64,000 nucleotides of DNA. Source: Plantago ovata. Taxonomy: Eukaryota; Streptophyta; Magnoliopsida; Lamiales; Plantaginaceae. Location: NCBI GenBank assembly GCA_028274465.1, contig CM051455.1:39679290-39743289 (forward strand), in the 5' to 3' direction. The notes under the pieces are model-generated. The model ran no database searches, was not told where the DNA came from, and saw only the letters and a program-made list of their open reading frames with translations. Made by a program: the position numbers and the translations under genes. This document shows positions 10,306 through 20,779 of the stretch, piece after piece; the stretch's first letter is position 1; each line of letters begins with the position of its first letter.

Positions 10306-12823
10306 ATGGGGAAGAAAAGCAAAGCTCGGGTTCAGGAGGAGGTAATCTCCGAGAATGATGAGGACTTCCAAGAATCCGAAAATGTTGAGGGATCTTCTTC
10401 CTCCAACCACAAGAGCTTGTATGAGGTAACTTCTTATTATCCACTTTCTGGTTTGTAGTTAATTAGAATCAGTACTAAATCGTGCTTGCCCTAATTTTGA
10501 AATTGCTTGACAATAATAATATGTAATAACTGTTTTGAGATTTGTTGTTGAAATAAAATTAAGCAGCTGTCACTGAATTTCTTTACATGTTTTATGAATC
10601 TTGAGGAACTTAGTATCCAATTGTGGCTCTTTTACTTATGGGGCTATTCGAACCGGGGTTCGTGGGCGATTTGCGTATAATTTAGTTTTGTTCAACTAGT
10701 CCATGACTACTTTTTTAATTTTTGGCAATAGTAGTAGTTAAATAGCTTAGAAAGAAGAGATCATGTTACCTTTGTGCTTTACTTCTATATTAGTAATTAA
10801 GATTTGACGGAGAGACGAAATGGGTGTCCAAGAGAAAACTCCCATATGTTGTATTGTGTCTTGGTCACGGAAATGGAGCTGCATAGAATCCATAACAATG
10901 CTAATTTCAGCGGATTGTTGATTTTTTGTAGACTGTTTTTAGCTAGCTTCAAGTAAGTAGGTGTTTAATGGGAGCTATGTGTTTCAGATTCTTGGAGTAG
11001 ACAAGGCTGCATCTCAGCAGGAAATCAAGAAAGCTTACTACAAGCTAGCCCTGCGATTACATCCTGATAAAAATCCTGATGATGAGGTAAACATATTGTT
11101 AACTATGTGTATTAGATTTGTTTCATGCTACTGCGAGTGTCTCATTAGTTTGCAAGATTCATGATTTCAAATCTGCTAATGCAGGATGCAAAGGAGAAGT
11201 TTCAACAGCTGCAGAAAATTATGTCTATCCTTGGCGACGAAGAGAAACGTGCAGTGTATGACCAGACTGGTTGTGTTGATGATGCTGTAAGTTAGTAGAC
11301 CCTCGTTTTCCTTTAATTATTTCTTATGCATATTGGGATGTCAGGTTACATACAGGCTCTCCTTATCTAATGAATGTTATGCAACTGTTTACTTATTTTT
11401 CACGTGAAGCTGTTTTAATACCAGATTCATACTTTGTCAACTTGTATGTACATTTCATCATTTGAGTCCATGTTTGAGCATCAGTCAGGTTCTTTTGCTT
11501 GCTTGCTTCTACTGATTGGGCACATGTTCGCTTCAACTTTCACATTTATAAGCCAATCTTGGTGTATGGTGCAATCGTTTGATGAAACATTATCTCTACC
11601 CCTATACATTATGATACCACATCTTTAACAGGACTGATGAGCTTCATCTTACTTTCGTTTCATGCATGCTGTATCTATAATCTCAGTGATAGAGAGGGAC
11701 CATGATATACTTCTCAGATGCTCATCTCACTCTGAAATGATCTTGTTGATTTGCTTGCTATCAGGACCTTGCTGGAGACAATATCCAGAACTTGAAGACA
11801 TATTTTCGAACTATATATAAAAAGGTTATTCTACTGTTTCTTTCACAGCTCCTCTCTGTTACTGGTTCACAGTACGGAAGTCTTACCTACAATTACTTTC
11901 AGGTCACTGAGGCTGACATTGAAGAATTTGAAGAAAATTACAGAGGCTCTGATACAGAGAAAAAGGATTTACTTGAGCTTTACAAAAGTTTGAAGGGAAA
12001 TATGGACATGTAAGTACTATCTGGCTGAATTTCTCTCATATTTAGTACTAGTAAGTAATTCATTTCGTTCTACACTTCTCCTTATGTTACTGAATCTGTG
12101 TCCAGGCTCTTTTGCTGCATGATCTGCTCTGATGCTAAACTAGATTCACATCGGTTCAAGGATATACTTGATGAGGCTATTGATGCAGGTGTGGGCTCTT
12201 TTGCTGCGTGCAAGTTCAATTTTTTATATTGAACATAATTCTACTTCTAGGACATTTTGGTAACAGTTGGGGCATTTGTGTTCTTGTTCGAAAGCATAAA
12301 AGTACTGATTTGAAGCATCTGCAAACACACTTAATGTTTTGTTACACATCGGGTTATGCTCTTGGCTGATTCGGAATTTCAATCAATGGCCTTTTTTTCT
12401 TATCAAACTTACTCTCCTGCTAATGCTTTCATCTGTTTGTGTATCTATAGGTGAAGTGAACTTGACCAAAGCGTATGGGAAATGGGCGAAGAAAGTGGCC
12501 AAAACAAAGCCTCCTACAAGCCCATTAAGACAGAGAAAAAAGTAAGTCACACATTTGGCTCTCTTTCTCAGTTATTCTACTACTCTCAACGGAGGCATAT
12601 CTTTGTAATTCACCCAAAATATTTCAGGTCCAAGAAAAATTCCGACGACCTGTATGCAATGATAGCTCAGCGGCAGAGCGAGAGGAAAGGCAAAGTTGAT
12701 TCAATGTTTTCTTCCCTTGTTCAAAGGTATGGTGGAGCTGAGGCACCTCCTGAGCCAAGTGAAGAAGAGTTTGAAGCTGCTCAAAAGAAACTGGAAAGCC
12801 GTAGAGCTTCTAAACGAAAGTAA
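10306..12823 (+). CDS. J6: J-domain protein, DNAJC9 / AtJ6 type
   Basis: Eight exons: 10306-10425, 10988-11086, 11185-11286, 11765-11824, 11903-12009, 12106-12188, 12451-12541, 12628-12823. All junctions are GT-AG and in frame; 285 residues. An acidic N-terminus precedes a J domain (about 38-105, [20 protein letters not shown]) with the essential HPD at 65-67 that stimulates Hsp70 ATPase. Next come the family blocks [28 protein letters not shown] and [13 protein letters not shown], and a basic tail ([51 protein letters not shown]). Length and block order match Arabidopsis At5g06910 and animal DNAJC9, a nuclear Hsp70 co-chaperone that binds histones H3-H4. No Gly/Phe or zinc-finger region is present, so it is a class C J-protein. 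Confidence 0.95.
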
Positions 12824-13460
12824 CTGTGCCTATTAACCTATTATCGCATCTTGTAGAAAGTCGAACTGTGTTCTGATATGCTTCTATGATTCAAAACTTA
12901 TGTGAACTTGATCTCCGTTGCTTCCTGTAAAAACTTTTTAACTCTCTTTATTTCTTTATGCATGGTGGAAGTGTAATACATTTAAGCTTATCTGAGTTTT
13001 TTTTTTCTCCGGTTTTTTTTCCCCCTCTAGAATTTGCCAGTGCAATAATGTGGTTAAGAAAAATAGATATAAGAAACTTTTGTTTGTAATTAACCAGAAA
13101 AACAATATTAGTGATGTACTTCAGTACTAACACACTACTGCAAGACAGAATAAGAAAACAACCAAGCACAAGTATTCCAATTCATATTTTCATCAAGACC
13201 AGAGTTGATGATCCAAGATATCCAGAAAAAACATTGTTGAATGATTCCTATCACTGGATGATTTATAGTAACTGGATCCATCAGAACATGAACCAGCCTT
13301 CTGCTACGTTGTTGAATGATGAGCCGCAGCATGTTCTTCATGTACTCCCTTAGATTGTTAGTGGTGGATCAGATCCCTTAGCTTGTCAGTGATACCACCA
13401 AGGCCTATGGAAGTTAAAAGGGAAAAATACACATATAAATCATAAATAAAAACTAATTGC
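12824..13460. other. 3' flank of the J-protein gene
   Basis: Presumed 3' UTR and spacer, ending in the left copy of a LINE target-site duplication at 13444-13460. I see no gene; the 13111-13353 reading frame has no recognisable domain. Confidence 0.6.
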
Positions 13461-15319
13461 CTTTCCTTATGGGTCATAAGAAGAGGATCTCTTTGATGAA
13501 ATAGTAAATAGAGTCATGTCAAAGGTAAATTGTTGGTACTCTAAACATCTTTCCTATGCTGGAAAAGTGACTCTTATACAAGCTGTAACAAATGCAATAC
13601 CCTCTTATTGTATGTCCATAACTACTATCCCTACTTCTTGTATTGCCAAAATTGATAAACTAAACAGAAGTTTTCTGTGGAGTAATAAAAATGATGGCAA
13701 AACAAGAAGTAAAGTGAGTTGGAAAAAGTGTGTACACCAAAAACACTAGGTGGACTTGGTATTAGAAATCTACTTGTTCTTAATAAAGCTTTCTCTTTTA
13801 AACATCTCTGGAGATTTTTATCTAACCCTGACTCTCTTTGGAGCAAAGTTTATAAGAACAAATATTTTCCTAATACCATAGTCCTACTAGCAGAATCTAG
13901 ACCACAAGATAGTTGGTTCTGGAAAAACATTGTAAGATTAAAGAATGATTTCAAACAAAATCTTTCTATCAAGCTAGGTGGAGGTGACTCTACCCAATTC
14001 TGGAATGATAGATGGATGAATAACAAAGTCCTAAGAGACTATGTAATTAATATTGAAGATGAAAACATGTTAGTAAGCCATCTCATTAATAATGGTAACT
14101 GGAATATCCAAGAACTTTCTGCACTAATTCCCCCACAACTAGTGAATGAAGTTATTGGTATACCATTACCTAGATGTCCAGACAAGGATGACATAATATG
14201 GGGAGAACATACTAGTGGAATTTTCTCTATAAAATCAGCTTATAATGCTTTAATTAGCTCAAGCAATACACAGATTATAGATTGGCCTTGGAAGAAGATT
14301 TGGAACTTAAAAATTCCACCAAAAATCAAATTTTTCCTTTGGCTTTTAGTCCAAGACAGGTTACCCACAACAAGTAGATTGCATAAATTCAATATCATCC
14401 CCTCCCCTATTTGCAGTTTATGCAATAATTCAGTAGAAACCATGGACCATTTATTTTTTAATTGCTCCTTGTTTTCCCAAGTCCGAATTTGGTTTTCTCT
14501 GCAACCTAGTGTTTTGCATAACTCTGTGAATGACATAATTTTTCATGAAACTCAAAACTCAGAAACTCAATTGAAGAAAATTCTTTTCTGCTGGATGATT
14601 TGGAAACTAGGAATGAAAAGCTTTTTAGGCAAGTAGATTTTCATGCTTTCAATTTCAATACTCAACTTCTAGAAATGATTAGAGAAAACGGAGTTTTGCA
14701 TGGAAAAGTGAATAGACCGCAAAAAACTATCCTCTTAAAATGGCAGCCACCTCCACCTGAGTTTGTTTGCTTGAATATTGACGGGAGTGTGTGTATATCA
14801 ACTAAAACAGGTGGAGCAGGTTGCATTATAAGAAATAGTACAAACGGTTTTATTCGTGCTTCAACAACTTTCCTTGGTGATATAGATGCAAACACAGCAG
14901 AACTATATGCATTCAAACTAGGAGTACAACTTTGCTACCAATTGGAAGTCAAAAAGGTAATTATACAAACGGACTCACAATACCTACTCTCTTGTATTTC
15001 CAGGAAGGAAGCTCAGCATACAAGACATCAAACAATCTTGGAGGATGCTTTTAGGATGCTAGAAGACTTGGAGCAAGTACAAGTGATGTTCGTATATAGA
15101 GAAATGAACCGGATAGCAGATCATTTAGCCAATGAGGGTCGAAAAAGAACTTTTGGAAGAAGTGAACAATCTTTTGATTCTCTACATTTTGTTTGGGATT
15201 CCATTCCCAATTGGATGATTGTACTTTTAAATTCAGACTTATTTCCTGTTTCGCGTATTGAAACTAAAGACTTCGTACTTTTTAGCTATAATATATCTTT
15301 CACTTTTCAAAAATAAAAA
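13461..15319 (+). mobile_element. 5'-truncated LINE (reverse-transcriptase C-terminal part plus RNase H)
   Basis: The body encodes the end of a plant L1-type ORF2: SKHLSYAGKVTLIQAVTNAI, the domain following RT (TLGGLGIRNLLVLNKAFSFK), a zf-RVT motif (CSLCNNSVETMDHLFFNC) and an RNase H domain (NIDGSVCISTKTGGAGCIIR; ANTAELYAFKLG; IIQTDSQYL). Frame breaks near 13740 and 14605 and a stop near 13477 make it dead. A short A-rich tail ends the element. The 17-bp flanks AAATAAAAACTAATTGC at 13444-13460 and 15320-15336 are identical, a LINE-type TSD, so both ends are known to the base. No endonuclease or RT core is present. Confidence 0.93.
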
Positions 15320-15397
15320 AAATAAAAACTAATTGCAAATAAAGCCAATTTAAAACATTAGTTACCAAATGCTCGCTACTTACTAAGCTTCCGGACC

Positions 15398-15620
15398 TCA
15401 ATTGGATTTAATAGCAAATTTGACATCCGGAAGCTAGTTTCAACCACTGAAACTAGCTGAAACTAGCTAAAATGGACCTAAAAAACTCGCTAAACTGAAT
15501 TTAATGAAGATTTTTGAAATCCGCCTACAGAAATAGAACTCAAAATCTCGCTCAACTGGATTTAATAGCATATTTGACATCCGGAAGTTAGTTTCAGCCA
15601 CTGAAACTAGCTAAAAATGG
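15398..15620 (+). repeat. Duplicated ~155-bp unit with GAAACTAGCT words
   Basis: The segment containing GGATTTAATAGCAAATTTGA and CATCCGGAAGCTAGTTTCA (from about 15400) recurs from about 15555 with few changes (GGATTTAATAGCATATTTGA). Both run into CCACTGAAACTAGCT. Non-coding. Confidence 0.8.
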
Positions 15621-15829
15621 TTGAAACTAGCTAAAAATGACTGAAACAAGTTGAAAATAACTGTTAATTTTATGTTTTTCCTGAAATTAACTTTTAAAAC
15701 TAATTGTTAATTTTATAAAATGATTAAATTAACTCTAAAAATTATTTATACTAAACTAAATAAATTTAAAAAATATGGAAACTATTATTACAAAAATACA
15801 ATCATTATTTTAACTGAAAAAACATAGTT

Positions 15830-16310
15830 TCAGATTAGTTTCAACACATAAAAGTTAGTTTCAGAAGCTAATTTCAGATAAAAAGCTAGTTTCAAATAAA
15901 AACTAGTTTCATAAACTGGCTGAAACTAGCTGAAACTAGTTGAAACTAACTATTTATGCTAGTTTCAACATCATAAATGTTAATTTCATTAGTTTCAACG
16001 ACAAAAATGTTATTTTCATTAGTTTGAGCATCATAAGTGCTAGTTTCAGCAAAAAAAAATGTTAGTTTCAGCAACACAGATGCTAGTATCTTTAGTTTAA
16101 GCATCATAAGTGCTAGTTTAAGCATCAAAAGTGTTAGTTTGAGCCACAAAAATGCTAGTTTCAGCAACACGAATACTAAATCATTTGTTTCAGCATCACA
16201 AGCGAACAAAAAAAATGTTAGTTTCATTAGATTCAACAACACAGATGAAAGTTTCATTAGTTTCATTAGTTTCAACCACAAAAATGCTAGTTTCATTAGT
16301 TTCTGTGTAT
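15830..16310 (+). repeat. Degenerate minisatellite based on (A)TGCTAGTTTCA
   Basis: The word GCTAGTTTCA, or its variants GTTAGTTTCA and TTAGTTTCAT, recurs every 20-35 bp, alternating with CATCATAA, CAACACAGATG or CACAAAAATG. The 91- and 116-codon frames across it are a by-product of the repeat, not genes. Confidence 0.85.
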
Positions 16311-16510
16311 AAATATTAATTAGTTAGAAAAAAATAGTTAAATATAATTAGCTATTAATTAATTAACACTAATGGATGTCAAAAACACCATCAGAATCCA
16401 TTTTAGTGAGAACATAGGTGTCCAGCGAGAAATTGAGATCCAAATTGATTAGCTTTTAGGACATTAAAAAATAGAATGACCTTTTTTGTATGTAGTTATT
16501 TAAAATGGCT

Positions 16511-16604
16511 GTTTTAGCAATTAGATACCCTCAAGTGGTTCTTTTATGTAATTTTATGTTTTAGCAATTAGATACCCTCAAGTGGTTATTTTATGTAATT
16601 TTAT
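16511..16604 (+). repeat. Tandem duplication, 2 x 47 bp
   Basis: Unit 1 (16511-16557) and unit 2 (16558-16604) begin GTTTTAGCAATTAGATACCC and differ at one base (GGTTC/GGTTA). Immediately downstream of the CWC22 pseudogene's truncated end. Confidence 0.95.
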
Positions 16605-16611
16605 GAAGTTA

Positions 16612-17400
16612 AAAACCTGATGGCGTGTTTTTCGGATTATCCCTTGGGAACATAGATACAAAACAGTCTTGCATTGCAGGATCAGTAAGGCGTTTCTTTA
16701 ACAAGTGGAACCCAAGTTGCTGACATAATTCCCGGAAGAGGATTTCGAGAAAGATACGGGAAGAAGTTGTTTCCTCCTCAGTTAACCGTATGTAAGATAA
16801 CACATGCCATGGTAACGCGTCTGTTCCAAGCAGATGCGCGAAGAACTTGGCCACGTTCCTCAGTTTCTTTGTTTCCAATCGATGGATCATCGCATATAAT
16901 GCTTAATAAAGCACTTCTCGAAGTTTTCCGGATGGATCTTGTTTATCATACATAACCGATGCGCAAGAAGTCCGTAGTAGGGATGGTATGTGATCTCCTT
17001 GATGCAACACTCCAATAAGATCGTGCACAGTTCCATCTCTTGTCCAGGCTCAAGTTTCGCCCTGCTTCCTCAAAATCAACACCGGAGATAATGGTATGAT
17101 AAATCTTCCTCCAAAGATTGACTAAATTGGTATGTGTATCATCACGTATCTCCATCTGTTCTTCTTCATCTTCTTCATCCAATTCTTCATCATCACCGTC
17201 CTCATCATTATCCGTATCAGCTTCATCTGAAGATTCTTCTTCACCAAGTAATTGCTTCTTCAAGTCTTGATATTTCTTCTCATTGTCAGCGAATTGCGGA
17301 TCATACTCGAACACGTCCAAACCAATCTGAGGGTCAATATTGTCCTGAAGAGAGACTTCGGCGGAGCTATCGTAGTCCAATTTCGTTTTGTAAGTAATAC
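16612..17400 (-). pseudogene. Decayed partial copy of splicing factor CWC22
   Basis: The minus strand reads VSLQDNIDPQIGLDVFEYDP, an acidic stretch, EQMEIRDDTHTNLVNLWRKI and SGVDFEEAG, then in another frame KLEPGQEMELCTILLECC and on to NKIHPENFEKCFIKHY, then in a third frame MIHRLETKKLRNVAKFFAHL, LLGTDALPWHVLSYIRLTEE and SMFPRDNPKNT. This is the acidic linker and MA3-domain region of CWC22, the spliceosome factor that binds eIF4A3. Breaks lie near 17060 and 16898. Both ends are missing, and no intron interrupts about 790 bp. It could be a retrocopy fragment or a transposon-captured piece; no poly(A) is visible because the 3' end is truncated. Confidence 0.9.
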
Positions 17401-17746
17401 CATCTTTATTATAGTTAATTAATGCACTACTAAGCATCCACTAATTTTGGATAAATTTATTATTTATAACTCATATTTCAATTCCTTCCTACTCAAATAA
17501 ATACATAAAATCGTTCCGATATGAACCTGCCCATGAAGGAACCTTATCACATTTTAATGATGATCCATGGCAATTTGTATGTTTGTTCACGTATCACAAT
17601 CATTAGGACATAGAAATTGCAAAAATTAAAATTAATCTTAATTTACGTCAATGATCCAAATTCAGGTGACTGCGAACATAAAAGAAGTCCGAACTACATC
17701 TTTTATACCCTCAAGATTTTATTTCAAGAAATCTAAGGTAGGAACA

Positions 17747-19324
17747 ATGAGGAAGCTGATCATGATAAGGTCAATATACGCAACGATTATCATTTTAAAC
17801 CTTTTGTCACGAAATTCAGCGAATGCTACTCCAATGGTTCCTGCATTTTATGTTTTTGGTGATTCTATATTGGACAGTGGGAACAACAATTTGTTGCCAA
17901 CCGTTGCAAAAGCAAATTATCCACCTTACGGGATGAATTTCCGTGCCGGAGCCAGTACTGGAAGATTCACCAATGGAAGAACTGCCGCTGATTTTATAGG
18001 TTCTCACAGTATCTTAGCTTGCTATTTATTTTTTTATTATCATCTTTAAGAGAATATTTACATGTTCAAAGGTTCTGACCATTTGTTTTTGGTGTTTCTG
18101 CAGCTGAATTTCTCGGGTTGCCATATGTTCCTCCACATGTAAGTCTATCAACAGCATTACGAATGTTAGATCAGTTGATAGGAATAAATCTTACACAAGA
18201 GCAGTTGACAGGGAAAAATTTTGCATCAGGATCATGTGGGATTCTTCCAGAGAGTGGAAGAGTTTATGTAAGATCAACATAACTCACCTTCTCTGATGTA
18301 CCAAGAAACTAAAACCTCTTCTCTTGAATTGCAAAAGCTTTTATTTTTTCTACGTTCAATTTCAGGGGAGGTGTTTGAGTATTGTTGATCAAGTGAACCT
18401 GTTTGAGAGAATCGTGCAAAACGATCTGCCGACTTACTACCGAAACTCATGTCAACTATCAGATTATCTATCAAGATCTCTGTACCTGATCTCAATCGGG
18501 AGCAATGACTACATCAACAACTATCTTGACACACTAAACTACAACTCCAGCCAAGTTTACACTCCAGAAGCGTTTGCAGAGCTTCTTATAGATAGGCTTT
18601 CCTTACAACTCCAGGTAATACTGCAACCATGCATTTCGACAACATGTTCACATTCTTGTGACATGCATTCATTACGAACATGAATTTTGTGTCTCGTTTA
18701 TGATGTTTGGTTGCAGAAGTTATACATCTTAGGAGCAAGGGAAGTTATAATGTTCGAGATTGGACCTATAGGTTGTATTCCATTCGTTTCTAGGCAATCC
18801 GAACACACTGGCATTTGCAACGAGGATGTTAATCAACTCCAGGTTCTGTTCAACAATCGGCTTGCACCGATGCTTCAGAATTTGACATCGACACTTAATG
18901 GCTCAAACTTCATTATTGCTCAGATTTACAATCTCAGCTATGATGCAATAGTAACGAATCCATCAAATTATGGTAACTATTAAAGGACAGAGAAATAACT
19001 TTCACATGCTTATATATACTTTGTAGTATATGTCTCAATTGTTACTGGAATAATTTTATACCATAAGAAAGGATCCAAACTTGTGTTTTCATCTTTAAAG
19101 GTCTGAATGATACAACGAATCCATGTTGTGTGGCATTGCTAAACGGGAGATCAGCATGTATACCCGGACTTGGAGCTCTAGCTTGTCGTGATCCTGAGCA
19201 ACACTTCTTTTGGGACGGATACCATCCTACTGAAACTGTCTACAGGACCATTGCTGTGCGTTGTATCAATGATTCGTCTATCTGTGTACCCAAAACTATC
19301 GAACAGCTTGTACAACAAGTTTGA
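17747..19324 (+). CDS. GDSL esterase/lipase (SGNH hydrolase, GLIP7/At5g15720-like)
   Basis: Five exons: 17747-17999, 18104-18267, 18366-18614, 18717-18972, 19101-19324; all junctions GT-AG and in frame; 381 residues. I chose the ATG at 17747 because it starts directly with a signal peptide ([20 protein letters not shown], mature end near residue 27); an in-frame ATG at 17651 would bury it. Block I is [15 protein letters not shown] (nucleophile Ser40), followed by [20 protein letters not shown]; block III is [11 protein letters not shown]; block V is DGYHPTE (Asp346, His349). N-glycosylation sequons are present. The family hydrolyses ester bonds of lipids, cutin or cell-wall acyl groups and is secreted; the substrate cannot be read. 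All catalytic residues are intact. The ortholog name is tentative. Confidence 0.92.
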
Positions 19325-20074
19325 TGATCTTCCATGCTCGATCAAAATGCGGGGTTCTGTGTAACAACTCTTCGGTCTATCTGATAAATGTCTAGAATGA
19401 TGATGTAATAATTAAAAAGCTTATTACCAATAATTAAACAAAAGCGAGCGTCTGAAAATTCCATTTTTGGTACTCAGGTTAGGTGACTTGTAATTTTGAT
19501 ACTTTATTGTTATATCGTGACCAATTTAGGTACATTTAACACTTAAAAATGGAGGTAAATCATCAATGGTCATTAACTCATTAAGTTGACGACTTCAATT
19601 TTGGTACCTTATTGTTACATACTGACCAATGTAGATACCTTCAACAATTAAATGGACGGAAACCACTATATATTTTAATTATTTTAATGTTTTGTTTTTT
19701 CCAAATACCAATTTATATAATATTAACATTTGATTTGATTTGATGGAAGTCACCGAGTGAGAATATTGAATTTTCGTTGATTTAGCGTGTGGGCCCCATA
19801 GAGAAATATTACTATTATTTATTACCACTGAAATCCATACAGAGTTCTTGTTTGATAGGGTTGAGAGAGTAAAATCAGTATAGCTAGTTGTTGTTCGTAA
19901 AATCTGTACCAAATCAGTTGCTTAATTACTCACTCACCGTCCAGTAGGCACATAATTTTCGTCTCTCGATATTCAATTTCTGTCAATTGCGTCTTATTCC
20001 ATTTCTAGGGTTCTTCCTCCTTCCCGAATTGGGGATTTCTTCATCCGACGTCGTTTTATCAGGTCCATTAACAA
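19325..20074. other. 3' flank of the GDSL gene with a twice-repeated motif
   Basis: At 19470-19640 two units about 110 bp apart share TTTTGATACTTTATTGTTA / TTTTGGTACCTTATTGTTA followed by TGACCAAT(T/G)TAG. The words recur in the inverted-repeat element at 30610-31095. The rest may be the 5' LTR of the copia-like remnant, but I cannot find its start. Confidence 0.5.
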
Positions 20075-20094
20075 TTGGCGCCGTTTATAGGAAC
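20075..20094 (+). other. Primer-binding-site-like TTGGCGCCG sequence
   Basis: TTGGCGCCGTTTATAGGAAC directly precedes the gag frame and resembles LTR-retrotransposon primer-binding sites of the TGGCGCCGT type. If so, the 5' LTR ends just before 20075. Confidence 0.4.
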
Positions 20095-20098
20095 CTCA

Positions 20099-20755
20099 AT
20101 GGCTTCTTGTACAAGTTATGGCGTTGAGAAGTTCACCGGAGTCGAAAATTTCAGGCTCTGGAAACTGAGGATGCGCGCAACCCTTCAGCTCCAGGATTTG
20201 GATTCTGCTTTGGATGGCCCAGACAAGATGGAACCAACTCTCACTGAGACTGAAAAACAATCGATCATCGAAGATGCACATTGTGCGTTAGTACTAAGCC
20301 TTGGAGACAATGTCTTGCGACAGGTTTTACATGAGGAAACTGCTCAGGCAATGTGGGACAAGCTCGAGGACTTGTATGAGGTGAAGAACACTCGGGCTAA
20401 TAGAGTTTACTTGGAGATGCGCTTGTATTCTTTCAGGATAACCGATGACGATTCGATCTTGGACAAGGTTGAAGAGTTCTTGAATATCATTGATGATCTG
20501 GAGTACATGGAGCAAAAGGTCGCAGATGAGGATCAGGCACTGCTGCTGTTGATGGCTCTGCCGGAGTCATTTGGTAACATCAAGAATGCATTGCTATTTG
20601 GAGGGAGAAGTACGTTGGGGTTGAGGGACGTAATTTCTGCGGTGAAGTCTGCTGAGACCAGAAGGTGTTTCTATTGTAAGGAGGTTGGCCATGTTAGAAA
20701 GGATTGCGTCAGTTTCAAGAAGAACCGGAAAGGAAAGGCCAATGAATGCAGCTGA
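20099..20755 (+). CDS. Intact Ty1-copia-type gag (UBN2-like) with zinc knuckle
   Basis: An uninterrupted frame of 218 codons from the first ATG (20099). It has the copia gag signature FTGVENFRLWKLRMRATL, AQAMWDKLEDLYEVKNTRAN, LEMRLYSFRI and LLLMALPESFGNIKNALLFG, then a CX2CX4HX4C knuckle (CFYCKEVGHVRKDC). The usual spacer between the gag core and the knuckle is very short, suggesting an in-frame deletion. The protein would package element RNA. The following pol is destroyed, so this gag is an orphan; domestication is possible but unsupported. Confidence 0.85.
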   Translation: MASCTSYGVEKFTGVENFRLWKLRMRATLQLQDLDSALDGPDKMEPTLTETEKQSIIEDAHCALVLSLGDNVLRQVLHEETAQAMWDKLEDLYEVKNTRANRVYLEMRLYSFRITDDDSILDKVEEFLNIIDDLEYMEQKVADEDQALLLLMALPESFGNIKNALLFGGRSTLGLRDVISAVKSAETRRCFYCKEVGHVRKDCVSFKKNRKGKANECS

Positions 20756-20779
20756 TCAAGAATTGAGGTATTATCTATG

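Noticed and set aside
15946..16312. Leucine- or serine-rich frames of 91-116 codons over the GTTTCA array
   Set aside because: Open only because the tandem repeat lacks stops in some frames; no start context, domain or codon signal.
17651..17746. Upstream in-frame ATG for the GDSL gene
   Set aside because: Would add 32 residues before an obvious signal peptide; the 17747 ATG starts it cleanly.
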